DNA of 64,000 nucleotides from Formosimonas limnophila (GTDB lineage: Bacteria > Pseudomonadota > Gammaproteobacteria > Burkholderiales > Burkholderiaceae), in the NCBI RefSeq assembly GCF_014652675.1, contig NZ_BMZG01000005.1, forward strand, positions 156,547 through 220,546, in the 5' to 3' direction. This document shows positions 29,122-38,533 of this stretch, piece after piece. A model generated the notes under the pieces. It did not search any database. It was given only the letters and a program-made list of their open reading frames with translations, and was not told the DNA's origin. Both the position numbers and the translations under genes were made by a program. Position 1 is the stretch's first letter; each line of letters opens with the position of its first letter.

Positions 29122-30096
29122 ATGATGACAGTAGAGAAAAAAGATTTGGGCAAAGTTGCGGTGCTGTACGGCGGTGTGTCAGCTGAGCGCGAAGTATCAA
29201 TCAAGTCAGGCACGATGGTGCATGCGGCATTGATGGCGCAAGGTATTGATGCTCATTTATTTGATACGCAGGACAAAAGTGTTTTTGATTTAAAAACTGA
29301 AGGATTCGATCGCGCGTTCATCGCCTTGCATGGTCGGTTTGGTGAGGACGGCACATTACAAGGCGCATTGGAGTTACTCGGCATTCCGTACACAGGCAGT
29401 GGTGTGCTCGCCAGTGCGTTGGCAATGAATAAAGTGCGTACCAAACAAGTTTGGTTGCAAAGTGGTTTGGCCACACCTCTGTATCGCGTGTTACCTCGCG
29501 GTGCGGATGTGGATGCGGTCACTGATGAAATTGTTGCAGAGCTTGGTTTACCGATGTTTGTTAAACCACCACATGAAGGCTCATCGCTTGGCGCAGGCAA
29601 AGTAAACAGTGCGAATGAGCTGAAAGCGGCTTGTGAATTAGCGTGGAGGTACGATACGCATGCTTTAATTGAGCAGTGCATTGAGGGGCGCGAGTTAACT
29701 TGTGCGGTGTTGGGCAGTGGTGTTGATACGTTGAGCTTACCGATTGTGGAAATCAAAGCGCCATCAGGCGATTACAATTTTCACAATAAATACAACGGAA
29801 ACGACACCGTGTACGACTGCCCTGCTCAAGTATCACCAGAGTTGACGATCGAGATTCAGCGTATGATTTCAGACGCGTATCGTGCGCTGGGCTGCTCAGG
29901 TTGGGGGCGAGGTGATGTTCTGCTGCGTACCTCGGACAACAAGCCGTATTTGTTAGAGATGAACACGTCACCTGGCATGACAGACCACTCGCTTGTGCCG
30001 ATGGCAGCACGTACGTTTGGAATTTCGTATGAAGAGTTAGTGGTGAGAATTTTGTGTGATGCACGGCTACATGTTCAGCGCCCGGTGAAGGATTGA
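29122..30096 (+). CDS. ddlB: D-alanine-D-alanine ligase
   Basis: ATP-grasp enzyme that makes the D-Ala-D-Ala dipeptide used by MurF. 324 residues. VLYGGVSAEREVSIKSG, ALHGRFGEDGT, FVKPPHEGSSLG, and the metal-binding LLEMNTSPGMTDHSL at the C-terminus are visible. ATG 29122 follows GAGG; an upstream ATG inside murC was rejected because it adds non-homologous sequence. Confidence 0.95.
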   Translation: MMTVEKKDLGKVAVLYGGVSAEREVSIKSGTMVHAALMAQGIDAHLFDTQDKSVFDLKTEGFDRAFIALHGRFGEDGTLQGALELLGIPYTGSGVLASALAMNKVRTKQVWLQSGLATPLYRVLPRGADVDAVTDEIVAELGLPMFVKPPHEGSSLGAGKVNSANELKAACELAWRYDTHALIEQCIEGRELTCAVLGSGVDTLSLPIVEIKAPSGDYNFHNKYNGNDTVYDCPAQVSPELTIEIQRMISDAYRALGCSGWGRGDVLLRTSDNKPYLLEMNTSPGMTDHSLVPMAARTFGISYEELVVRILCDARLHVQRPVKD

Positions 30097-30099
30097 GCC

Positions 30100-31029
30100 T
30101 TGTTCAGTATTTGGCATGACATCGGATTAATGCAAAAGGTGGCTCGGGCCTTATGGCGCGTTGCGGCGGCGTTGCTTGTTTTTGCCGGGCTGGCGTGGGT
30201 GCTCCAACAACCATATTTTGCGATTAATCAGTTTCGTTTTGTTGGCGATGTTGAGCAGCTTGATGAGGCGCGTTTGCATGGTTTGATGAATAAGCATTTG
30301 ACTGATGGTTTGGCGGGTGGGTTTTTTTCGATGGATTTGAATTCGGTTGAATCAAGCTTGAAAGACATTTCATGGGTCAAAAGTACATCGATTCGTCGTG
30401 TCTGGCCGCATGAGATTGAAGTGAGTATCGAAGCTTACAAGCCTGTTGCTGTATGGCAAGCGGGTGGTTTTTTAAGCAGTGATGGACAGGTGTTTGAGGC
30501 CAATGTCAGTGGTGCGCAAAAAAGTAAGTTACTCATCACAGAAGGACCCGCCGAAGCGTCTAAGCTGGTGGCTGATTTCATTCCGAAATTTACGGAATGG
30601 CTCAAGCCGATGGGCTTGACGATGAGTAAGCTATCTTTGTCTGAGCGCTATAGTTGGCGCGTGGTACTGAGCAATGGCTTAGAAATTGAGTTTGGTCGAG
30701 AAGATACGCCAACGGTTTTAGAGGAGCGAGTGCGCCGTTTACAGCAGTCTGCTAAGTTTGTTCTGGACAACATCAGTGAGAATGAGAGCCATGGTTATAT
30801 TGATTTACGCTACCCAAATGGCTTTGCCATGCGCTCTGAGTCACTTCACCGTGTGAGTAATGGTGCAGAAATTAATAAGCAATTGCTGTCCGAAAGCGAA
30901 ACAAAAACAGATGCAAAAAGTGTGGTCAAAACGTCAAAGTCAGTGACCAAAAAAACGACCAAAGAAGTCGTGAAAAAACCCCGTGGTGGCGACAAAAGCG
31001 ACACAACCCGAAGTAAAGAAAACAGGTGA
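30100..31029 (+). CDS. ftsQ: Cell division protein FtsQ
   Basis: Bitopic divisome protein of the FtsQLB complex. 309 residues from TTG 30100: cytoplasmic N-terminus, one transmembrane span (about 18-38), POTRA domain beginning FAINQFRFVG and the FtsQ beta domain to about residue 250. The last 45 residues form an unusual Lys/Thr/Ser-rich tail (for example SVTKKTTKEVVKKP), absent in E. coli FtsQ. TTG is preceded by AAGGA; ATG 30130 is a possible later start. Confidence 0.9.
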   Translation: MFSIWHDIGLMQKVARALWRVAAALLVFAGLAWVLQQPYFAINQFRFVGDVEQLDEARLHGLMNKHLTDGLAGGFFSMDLNSVESSLKDISWVKSTSIRRVWPHEIEVSIEAYKPVAVWQAGGFLSSDGQVFEANVSGAQKSKLLITEGPAEASKLVADFIPKFTEWLKPMGLTMSKLSLSERYSWRVVLSNGLEIEFGREDTPTVLEERVRRLQQSAKFVLDNISENESHGYIDLRYPNGFAMRSESLHRVSNGAEINKQLLSESETKTDAKSVVKTSKSVTKKTTKEVVKKPRGGDKSDTTRSKENR

Positions 31030-31035
31030 AAAAAG

Positions 31036-32343
31036 ATGAACACAAAGAGTGAAGAAGGCAAAGATCTAATCGTTGCACTCGACATTGGCACGTCCAAAGT
31101 TGTCGCGATGATTGCGGAGGTTTTGCCTGGTAATGCGTTTAATGTGATTGGCATTGGCCACCATCCGTCGCGTGGTATGAAAAAAGGCATGGTGGTCAAT
31201 ATCGAAGAGACCATTCAGACGATTCAATATGCGATTGAAGAGGCTGAACTGCGTGCTGGATTCTCTGTACGCAGTGTGTGCACGGGGATTGCAGGCAGTC
31301 ACATCCATAGTTTTAATTCGAGTGGCATGGTGGCGGTTAAAGACACCGAGATTACACAGGTGGACATTGACCGTGTGTTAGAAACCGCTCGTGCTGTGAG
31401 TATTCCAGCAGATCAGCAGATTTTGCATGTTCTACCGCAGCAGTTTAAGGTGAATGACCAAGACGACATCCGCAATCCGATTGGCATGACGGGGATGCGT
31501 TTGGAGGTCAAAGTTCACATCATTACAGGCTCTGTTTCTGCGGCGCAAAATATTGTTAAGTGCATTCGGCGATGTGGCTTGGAGGTCAACGAGTTGGTGT
31601 TACAGCCTCTTGCATCAAGCATGGCAGTATTGACGCAAGATGAGCGAGATATTGGTGTTGCATTGGTCGATATTGGCGGAGGTACAACAGATATTGCAGT
31701 ATTCATTGATGGTGCTATTCGTCACACGGCTGTGATTCCAATTGCTGGTGACCAAGTGACTAATGATATTGCGATGGCATTGCGAACACCGACTGTCGAG
31801 GCTGAGGAGCTAAAACTGCGTTATGGTGTCACCAAACAAATGATGGTCCCACCTGACTCGGTGATAGAGATTCCTGGCGTGGGCGATCGTGTTGCGCGTC
31901 GCGTAAAACGTCAGTCACTCGCAGCAGTGATTGAGCCGCGTGTGGAAGAGCTGTTCTCGCTGGTGCAACGAAATTTAACCGAAGCAGGGTTTGATCACCT
32001 CATTGCTTCTGGTGTTGTGCTGACGGGTGGTACGAGTTTACTCCCAGGTATGACTGAATTGGCTGAAGAGGTTTTTATGAAGCCTGTGCGAATTGCTCAG
32101 CCAATGTATGACGGTAATTTGTCTGACATTGTGTGTAATCCACGTTATGCCACTGTGGTGGGTTTGCTCATGGAAGCTCGTAAACAAAAAGGCGAGGTTA
32201 TGGGTGCTACGCGCCAGCGAAACAGCGTGAGCAGTGCTTCATACAGTACATCAAATGCGCCTACGACACGTATTAATGTCAACGATGGTTCAGAGCAATC
32301 GATTTGGTTCAAGATGAAAGAATGGTTTGTGAAGACGTTTTAA
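31036..32343 (+). CDS. ftsA: Cell division protein FtsA
   Basis: Actin-like ATPase that ties FtsZ filaments to the membrane. 435 residues. VALDIGTSKVVAMIAE (phosphate 1), ALVDIGGGTTDIAVF (phosphate 2) and SGVVLTGGTSLLPGM (adenosine motif) are visible, and the C-terminal SIWFKMKEWFVKTF is the amphipathic membrane-targeting helix. Ser/Thr/Asn-rich linker before it. Confidence 0.96.
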   Translation: MNTKSEEGKDLIVALDIGTSKVVAMIAEVLPGNAFNVIGIGHHPSRGMKKGMVVNIEETIQTIQYAIEEAELRAGFSVRSVCTGIAGSHIHSFNSSGMVAVKDTEITQVDIDRVLETARAVSIPADQQILHVLPQQFKVNDQDDIRNPIGMTGMRLEVKVHIITGSVSAAQNIVKCIRRCGLEVNELVLQPLASSMAVLTQDERDIGVALVDIGGGTTDIAVFIDGAIRHTAVIPIAGDQVTNDIAMALRTPTVEAEELKLRYGVTKQMMVPPDSVIEIPGVGDRVARRVKRQSLAAVIEPRVEELFSLVQRNLTEAGFDHLIASGVVLTGGTSLLPGMTELAEEVFMKPVRIAQPMYDGNLSDIVCNPRYATVVGLLMEARKQKGEVMGATRQRNSVSSASYSTSNAPTTRINVNDGSEQSIWFKMKEWFVKTF

Positions 32344-32411
32344 AAAGCTTCACAACAATGGGTTTTATATTTTTAAGTAGTTAACTGTGTGTTTAAAAAA
32401 GGGGAAATATT

Positions 32412-33698
32412 ATGTTCGAAATGCTCAACGAAAAACCAGAGGGCACAGTCATTAAAGTGGTGGGTGTGGGTGGTGCAGGCGGCAATGCTGTACAACACAT
32501 GATCACAAGAGGTGTCTCAGGTGTCGAATTCATTTGCGCAAATACCGATGCGCAAGTTCTTAAAAAATCTACGGTTTTGCATAAATTGCAGCTTGGTGAA
32601 AGTGGGCTTGGTGCGGGTGCGAAGCCTGAAGTGGGTCGTGCGGCTGCTGAAGAAAATCGCGAACGCATTGCTGATTTGTTGCGCGATGCACACATGGTAT
32701 TCATCACTGCAGGTATGGGTGGGGGTACGGGTACAGGTGCTGCGCCAGTGATTGCTGAAGTGGCCAAACAAATGGGCATTTTGACCGTGGCCGTCGTGTC
32801 CAAGCCTTTTGAGTTTGAAGGCCCACGGCGCATGCGTATCGCTGACGAAGGTTTGCGTGCATTAGAGCAACATGTTGATTCGCTGATTGTTGTGTTAAAC
32901 GACAAGCTCGAAGAGGTGTTGGGCGACGATATCGGTATGGATGAAGCATTCCAAGCTGCTGATGATGTATTGAACAATGCGGTTGCAGGGATTGCCGAAA
33001 TCATCAACGTAGACGGCCACATCAACGTCGACTTTAACGATGTAAAAACGGTCATGGGTGAACAAGGCCGTGCCATGATGGGTACAGCCATTGCGTCAGG
33101 CCCTGAGCGTGCACGCATTGCGGCTGAAGAAGCCATCGCCAGCCCATTACTCGACGGTGTGAATTTGTCAGGTGCGCGTGGTATCTTAATCAACATTTCG
33201 GCAACTCGCGAAACCTTGAAATCGCGTGAAACCAAAGAAGTGGTCAACATCATTCGTCAAAGCGCGTCAGAAGACGCGACCATCATCTACGGTTTTGTTT
33301 ACGATGAGTCACTCAATGACAAATTGCGTGTCACGGTGGTGGCAACAGGCTTGGGTGGTACGCGTTATGCTGACAGTACGGGCAATGGCCAAGGCTCAGG
33401 TGTGCGTGTGAATGCGGGTGCTGCATCTACCCCTTCGTACAACTCATCATCTGCTGCTTCGGCACAAGCAGTTGAGCCTGTTGAACGCTATGTTGAATCC
33501 ATGCCTGTGATGAATCAGCACCCAGAAATGGATGTGGAAACACGACGTGGCACTGTGCAAACATTCGGTAACTATGATGAGTTGTCAGAGCCGACATTCA
33601 TGCGCCGCCAACGTGAACAAGCCATGCCAAAAGTGGTCAACGGTGAGGACTTTTCTGACCTCGACGTCCCAGCATTTTTGCGCCGCCAAGCAGACTAA
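32412..33698 (+). CDS. ftsZ: Cell division GTPase FtsZ
   Basis: Tubulin-like GTPase that forms the Z ring. 428 residues. N-terminal GVGGAGGNAV, the tubulin signature GGGTGTGAAP (about 98-107), NVDFNDVKTVM (T7 synergy loop region), a variable Ser/Ala-rich linker and the conserved C-terminal peptide LDVPAFLRRQ that binds FtsA. Start ATG 32412 follows GGGGAAA. Confidence 0.97.
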   Translation: MFEMLNEKPEGTVIKVVGVGGAGGNAVQHMITRGVSGVEFICANTDAQVLKKSTVLHKLQLGESGLGAGAKPEVGRAAAEENRERIADLLRDAHMVFITAGMGGGTGTGAAPVIAEVAKQMGILTVAVVSKPFEFEGPRRMRIADEGLRALEQHVDSLIVVLNDKLEEVLGDDIGMDEAFQAADDVLNNAVAGIAEIINVDGHINVDFNDVKTVMGEQGRAMMGTAIASGPERARIAAEEAIASPLLDGVNLSGARGILINISATRETLKSRETKEVVNIIRQSASEDATIIYGFVYDESLNDKLRVTVVATGLGGTRYADSTGNGQGSGVRVNAGAASTPSYNSSSAASAQAVEPVERYVESMPVMNQHPEMDVETRRGTVQTFGNYDELSEPTFMRRQREQAMPKVVNGEDFSDLDVPAFLRRQAD

Positions 33699-33710
33699 AG
33701 TTGGTTAGCT

Positions 33711-33742
33711 CAACCGAAGGTTGCGGTATCAACCTTCGGTTG
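33711..33742. repeat. Hairpin after ftsZ
   Basis: Perfect 13-bp inverted repeat (CAACCGAAGGTTG / CAACCTTCGGTTG) with 6-nt loop, 13 bp after the ftsZ stop. No T-run follows, so it may stabilise the ftsZ mRNA end rather than terminate. Confidence 0.6.
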
Positions 33743-33796
33743 ATGAGTGCTTTGTTTGAAAGAAAACACGCGTACACAGCGCGTGCCCCCCTTTTG

Positions 33797-33824
33797 CCCC
33801 CGTCGTTTATGCGACGGGGGTTTT
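33797..33824 (+). terminator. Rho-independent terminator downstream of ftsZ
   Basis: GC-rich 9-bp stem CCCCCGTCG / CGACGGGGG, 6-nt loop, TTTT. Ends the mraZ-ftsZ transcription unit before lpxC. Confidence 0.85.
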
Positions 33825-33881
33825 CTGTGATGTTTGAATCAATTGAGCAGTGAGCTTGATTCGGTGCTTTTGATGTTTTTT

Positions 33882-33890
33882 TGGTATAGT
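33882..33890 (+). promoter_or_regulatory. Extended -10 promoter for lpxC
   Basis: TGGTATAGT, an extended -10 element (TGn plus TATAGT) 49 bp upstream of the lpxC ATG, in an AT-rich stretch; no good -35 at the usual distance. Confidence 0.5.
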
Positions 33891-33938
33891 AAGATTCTTT
33901 AAGTTCACGCACTTCTCTATTTTCTACGATTGTTCCCC

Positions 33939-34874
33939 ATGACGGCCCTTTTTCAAAAAACCCTCGCCAGCGATGTCAAAACCACAGGCATTGGCATGCA
34001 CTCTGGTCGAAAAGTTGTGTTGCACCTAAAACCTGCACCTGTGGATACTGGTATTGTGTTTCGTCGTGTCGACGTGGATGCCACATTGGGAATTAAAGCA
34101 ACGGCACAAGCGGTCACTGACACGCGTATGGCCACAACTATTTCGCACGCTGACAATCCCGAGGTGCGTGTGCTGACAATTGAGCATTTAATGTCGGCTT
34201 TAGCGGGGCTTGGTGTGGACAATGCCTTTGTTGAGGTGAATGCCCCAGAGATTCCTATCATGGATGGCAGTGCCACCAGCTTTGTGTATTTGATTATGTC
34301 GGTTGGCTTGGTGGAGCAATCAGCTTTGCGTCAATTCCTACGGATCAAACAGTCCGTGTCGGTATCTGATGGTGATAAAACTGCACGACTTGACCCATAC
34401 TTTGGTTTTAAGGCGCGATTTGATATTGATTTTGATCATCCTGCGATTGATGGAACAGGCAATCAGTTTGAAATTGATTTTGTTGAAGATGCTTTCGTGA
34501 AACACATTTCACGCGCTCGAACTTTTGGTTTCATTCAAGATGTCGAGGCCTTGCGTGGCGTCGGTTTGGCCCAAGGAGGTAGTCTGTCTAATGCGATTGT
34601 TCTGGATGAATACAAAATCCTTAACCCTGAAGGATTGCGTTATGGTGATGAGTTTGTTAAACATAAAATCCTTGACGCCATTGGTGACTTGTATGTGGTT
34701 GGTTATCCGATTCTCGGCTCATACAGTGCTTTCAAGTCAGGTCATGCACTGAACAACCAACTCCTTCGTGCGGTGATCGCTGATAAAGAGTGCTATGAAA
34801 TCGTCACCTTTGATGATGCTGCCAGCGCGCCAAATTATGCACTGGGGCAAACACACAATCAGGCATGGATGTGA
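33939..34874 (+). CDS. lpxC: UDP-3-O-acyl-GlcNAc deacetylase LpxC
   Basis: Zinc amidase for the first committed step of lipid A synthesis. 311 residues. Motifs: [27 protein letters not shown] with the zinc histidine, [12 protein letters not shown], and [10 protein letters not shown] with the second zinc histidine and Asp, [10 protein letters not shown] near the C-terminus. ATG 33939 ([20 protein letters not shown]) gives the conserved N-terminus. Confidence 0.96.
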   Translation: MTALFQKTLASDVKTTGIGMHSGRKVVLHLKPAPVDTGIVFRRVDVDATLGIKATAQAVTDTRMATTISHADNPEVRVLTIEHLMSALAGLGVDNAFVEVNAPEIPIMDGSATSFVYLIMSVGLVEQSALRQFLRIKQSVSVSDGDKTARLDPYFGFKARFDIDFDHPAIDGTGNQFEIDFVEDAFVKHISRARTFGFIQDVEALRGVGLAQGGSLSNAIVLDEYKILNPEGLRYGDEFVKHKILDAIGDLYVVGYPILGSYSAFKSGHALNNQLLRAVIADKECYEIVTFDDAASAPNYALGQTHNQAWM

Positions 34875-34931
34875 GTAGTTCACTAATAAAGCGTTAAAGC
34901 GTTCTGTCTTTGGTGGAATGAACGCTGAACC

Positions 34932-34960
34932 AAAAAGCAAACCCTCTGGTTTGCTTTTTT
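34932..34960. terminator. Shared terminator between lpxC and dciA
   Basis: 12-bp stem (AAAAAGCAAACC / GGTTTGCTTTTT), 4-nt loop, located between two converging genes and able to act in both directions. Confidence 0.8.
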
Positions 34961-34982
34961 GCTATTGCGGCTTATTAGACAG

Positions 34983-35492
34983 TTATCGGTGGGTTTTGAG
35001 TAGTCTCAGCAAGGCATCACGCAGTGGCGAGTCTTCTGGTAAATGGCCTATCGTGTCAGAAATACAGGAGGCTGACAAAGGCGTCAGAATGCGCGGTTGA
35101 ATAGGTTTGGTGGTTTTTTCGGCGTTTTTTTCGCTTCTTAACCAAACTGGCTGGTTGAAATGGCTAACCTTAACCACTATATGATTTACACACCACCCAG
35201 TCATTCGTAAGCCATCTTGCAACAAGGGCAGCATCTGCTTAATCCGTGTGGCCAGCGCGTTGTGCGGCACTTTGAGCGTGAGTATTTCCTCACTTAAATA
35301 AGCTTTCCAGCCCGTTTTTAGCGTATCAGGCATCAGTTGCATGAGCGCGTGGGTGAGCCGGGCATTTTGCTCTAATCGTGGCAGTGCATGTGCCAAGTGG
35401 GGTGTGCTGTGCCAAGCGTCGTGTACGCGCCACTGGCCTTTGAGGGGCAAGCTGGCGTTTTTGTAGGGGCTTGAGCGTAGTTTTGTGGCCAT
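34983..35492 (-). CDS. DciA-like DUF721 protein
   Basis: 169-residue protein with a DUF721-type core: HALPRLEQNARLTHALMQLMPDTL, then a region (LTLKVPHNALATRIKQMLPLL) typical of the beta-strand/helix KH-like fold. DUF721 proteins include DciA, the ancestral loader of the replicative helicase DnaB in bacteria lacking DnaC. The position between lpxC and secA matches other betaproteobacteria, where this gene sits on the opposite strand. Sequence conservation in this family is low, so function is inferred. Confidence 0.72.
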   Translation of the reverse strand: MATKLRSSPYKNASLPLKGQWRVHDAWHSTPHLAHALPRLEQNARLTHALMQLMPDTLKTGWKAYLSEEILTLKVPHNALATRIKQMLPLLQDGLRMTGWCVNHIVVKVSHFNQPVWLRSEKNAEKTTKPIQPRILTPLSASCISDTIGHLPEDSPLRDALLRLLKTHR

Positions 35493-35608
35493 GAAGCGTG
35501 GTTTTTCAGCTTTTCGTGTGTGTTTTCGGGGTGACGTGGTAAAATGCGGTGTTTGACAATAATTATTGTACAGAGCCGTTGTGTGCTCATTTTAGGATAA
35601 AAACAATC

Positions 35609-38371
35609 ATGGCGAGTGGGATTTTAAAAGCGATTTTCGGTTCACGTAACGACCGTTTACTCAAAGAGTATCGCAAAGTGGTCAAAAAGGTGAGTCAGTC
35701 TGAAGAAACAGTAGCAGCATACACGGATGATGAGCTTTGCCAAAAAACCATCGAGTTCCAACAGCGTTACCAAAATGGTGAGTCAATTGATTCTATGCTG
35801 GTGGAGGCATTTGCTGTGGTACGCGAGGCTGCGAAACGCGCCTTGGGCATGCGTCACTTCGATGTGCAACTCATCGGTGGTATGGTGCTGCATCAGGGAA
35901 AAATCGCAGAAATGCGCACGGGTGAAGGTAAAACCCTCATGGGTACATTGGCGGTCTATCTCAATGCCATCACAGGCAAAGGCGTTCACGTTGTCACGGT
36001 GAATGACTATTTGGCTCGTCGTGATGCCCAGTGGATGGGCAAGCTATACAACTTCCTTGGCTTGTCGGTCGGCGTTAATCTGTCAGGCATGAAGCACGAT
36101 GAAAAAATCATTGCGTATCAAGCTGATATCACTTACGGCACGAACAACGAATTTGGCTTTGACTACCTGCGCGACAATTTGGTTTATCAAAAAGATGAGC
36201 GCGTTCAACGCCCCTTGCACTACGCGATTGTTGATGAGGTAGACTCAATTTTGATTGACGAGGCGCGCACTCCGTTGATTATCTCAGGCCCGTCGGACGA
36301 CAACACGGAGTTGTATCAAAAACTTAATTTGGTTCCAGCCATGCTTACCCCGCAGACGACTGAGCCTAAAAACGGTGAACCTGAGCCTGAAGGTGATTAC
36401 TACGTCGACGAAAAAGCCAAGCAAATTCATCTGTCAGAAGCAGGTCATGAAAAAGTCGAACAGATTTTAGAGCAAATGGGCATGTTGCCAGCGGGTGCGA
36501 GTTTGTACGACCCTCAGAATATCACATTGGTGCACTATTTGTTTGCTGCGCTGCGCGCACACACGTTGTTCACCAAAGACAAAGAATATGTGGTGCAAGA
36601 CGGTGAAATCGTGATTGTGGATGAATTCACTGGTCGTCTAATGTCGGGCCGCCGTTGGTCAGAAGGCTTGCACCAAGCAGTAGAGGCCAAAGAAGGTGTG
36701 GAGATTCAGTCTGAATCAGTGACTTTGGCATCTATCACGTTCCAAAACTACTTCCGCATGTACGAAAAACTCGGCGGTATGACAGGTACGGCGGATACAG
36801 AAGCCTATGAATTCCAACAAATCTACGGCCTAGAAACTGTCGTCATCCCAACGCATCGTAAAGTTCAACGCAAAGACATGCAGGACTTGATTTATCGCTC
36901 GGAAGGTGAAAAGTACAACGCGGTGATTGACGACATCAAAGACTGCGTCAAACGTGGTCAACCTGCTTTGGTCGGTACGGCATCGATTGAAACCTCTGAG
37001 TTGTTGTCAGGTTTACTGAATCAGCAAAATATCCCGCACAGCGTCCTCAATGCCAAACAGCACGAACGGGAGGCGCAAATCGTCGCTCAAGCGGGTCGTC
37101 CAGGCACAATCACCATCGCCACCAACATGGCGGGGCGTGGTACAGACATTGTGCTCGGTGGTAATGTTGAGAAACAGTCTGAATTCATCTTGGCCGATGA
37201 GTCTTTGAGTGACGAGGAAAAGCAAGCTCAAATCAAACAGTTGAAAGACGAGTGGCAGCAGCTGCACGATGAAGTGCTCGCAGCTGGTGGTTTGCACATT
37301 ATTGGTACGGAACGCCATGAGTCGCGCCGCATTGATAACCAATTGCGTGGTCGCGCTGGCCGTCAGGGCGATCCAGGTTCATCACGTTTTTATCTGTCGA
37401 TGGACGACGCGCTGCTGCGTATTTTTGCGGGTGAGCGTCTCAAATCGATTATGGACAGGTTGAAGATTCCTCAAGGCGAGGCCATCGAATCAGGCATGGT
37501 GTCCCGCTCGATTGAGTCAGCGCAGCGAAAAGTCGAAGCCCGTAACTTTGATACCCGCAAGCAATTGCTCGAGTATGATGATGTGGCGAATGATCAGCGT
37601 CGTGTGATTTATGCACAGCGCAATGAGTTGATTGATGACGGCCATGTGTCTGAGACAGTCACCGCTATGCGTGATGACGTGCTGCGTGAACAGATTCGTA
37701 ACTACATTCCTGAAGGCGCGATGGAAGAGCAATGGCAGATGACTGAGTTGACGCGTGTTTTGCGTGATGACTATTCGTTGGATGTCGATGTTGTTCAGTG
37801 GCTTAAGGAGAACAGCACCGCCACTGATGAGGACTTGATTGCGCACATTCAATCCCAAGCTGCGCAGGTATATCAAGCGAAGATTGACATGGTGGGTGAA
37901 GAAGCATTCCATAATTTCGAACGTGTCCTCATGCTGCAGAATATCGACAACCAATGGCGCGAACATTTAGCCGCATTGGATCACCTGCGCCAAGGCATTC
38001 ATTTGCGTGGTTATGCTCAGAAGAACCCAAAGCAAGAGTACAAACGTGAGGCATTTGAGTTGTTCAGCCTGATGCTCGATCGCATTAAGCAATCAGTGAC
38101 CAGCTTGCTCATGAATGTTCAGATTCAAGCGCAGGAGCAGGTTGAGGAAGCCGAGCAAAGCATTCTCAATCATGAGGAATCGGTTCGCTCACACTTGAAT
38201 TATCAGCACGATGAAGCAAGCGGTGACATGCCGGACAATGAGTTCGAGCAACAGCTGCTCGCCAGTACCTTCAGCGAAGATGGTGGTGAGTTACCACGTG
38301 TGGGACGCAACGATCCATGTCCATGCGGTAGTGGTAAGAAGTACAAGCAATGTCACGGGCGCTTGGCCTAA
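35609..38371 (+). CDS. secA: Preprotein translocase ATPase SecA
   Basis: Motor ATPase that pushes unfolded preproteins through SecYEG. 920 residues. Walker [12 protein letters not shown] (about residue 105), Walker [33 protein letters not shown] and [17 protein letters not shown] in the second nucleotide-binding fold, and a C-terminal zinc-binding tail [18 protein letters not shown] that binds SecB and lipids. ATG 35609 ([16 protein letters not shown]) is preceded by AGGAT. Divergent from dciA. Confidence 0.97.
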   Translation: MASGILKAIFGSRNDRLLKEYRKVVKKVSQSEETVAAYTDDELCQKTIEFQQRYQNGESIDSMLVEAFAVVREAAKRALGMRHFDVQLIGGMVLHQGKIAEMRTGEGKTLMGTLAVYLNAITGKGVHVVTVNDYLARRDAQWMGKLYNFLGLSVGVNLSGMKHDEKIIAYQADITYGTNNEFGFDYLRDNLVYQKDERVQRPLHYAIVDEVDSILIDEARTPLIISGPSDDNTELYQKLNLVPAMLTPQTTEPKNGEPEPEGDYYVDEKAKQIHLSEAGHEKVEQILEQMGMLPAGASLYDPQNITLVHYLFAALRAHTLFTKDKEYVVQDGEIVIVDEFTGRLMSGRRWSEGLHQAVEAKEGVEIQSESVTLASITFQNYFRMYEKLGGMTGTADTEAYEFQQIYGLETVVIPTHRKVQRKDMQDLIYRSEGEKYNAVIDDIKDCVKRGQPALVGTASIETSELLSGLLNQQNIPHSVLNAKQHEREAQIVAQAGRPGTITIATNMAGRGTDIVLGGNVEKQSEFILADESLSDEEKQAQIKQLKDEWQQLHDEVLAAGGLHIIGTERHESRRIDNQLRGRAGRQGDPGSSRFYLSMDDALLRIFAGERLKSIMDRLKIPQGEAIESGMVSRSIESAQRKVEARNFDTRKQLLEYDDVANDQRRVIYAQRNELIDDGHVSETVTAMRDDVLREQIRNYIPEGAMEEQWQMTELTRVLRDDYSLDVDVVQWLKENSTATDEDLIAHIQSQAAQVYQAKIDMVGEEAFHNFERVLMLQNIDNQWREHLAALDHLRQGIHLRGYAQKNPKQEYKREAFELFSLMLDRIKQSVTSLLMNVQIQAQEQVEEAEQSILNHEESVRSHLNYQHDEASGDMPDNEFEQQLLASTFSEDGGELPRVGRNDPCPCGSGKKYKQCHGRLA

Positions 38372-38386
38372 GAGACGTGATGTAGC

Positions 38387-38420
38387 AAAAAAAAGCGACT
38401 GATGATTCAGTCGCTTTTTT
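38387..38420 (+). terminator. Rho-independent terminator of secA
   Basis: Stem AAAAAGCGACTGA / TCAGTCGCTTTTT with a TGAT loop and T-run, just after secA. The same stem recurs after rpoH at 50895-50925. Confidence 0.85.
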
Positions 38421-38533
38421 GCTGTTGGTGCTTTGGTAAAAATCGGGTGGTCTTATTTGTGTAGAAATGTTCTAATTATAAAATGTAAGAATCAAACGAT
38501 AAAGTAAAGGTTGTGACCGCTTCCGTAGTTAGT

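Noticed and set aside
32393..33253. 286-codon minus-strand frame across ftsZ
   Set aside because: Antisense of a conserved gene with no recognisable protein features.
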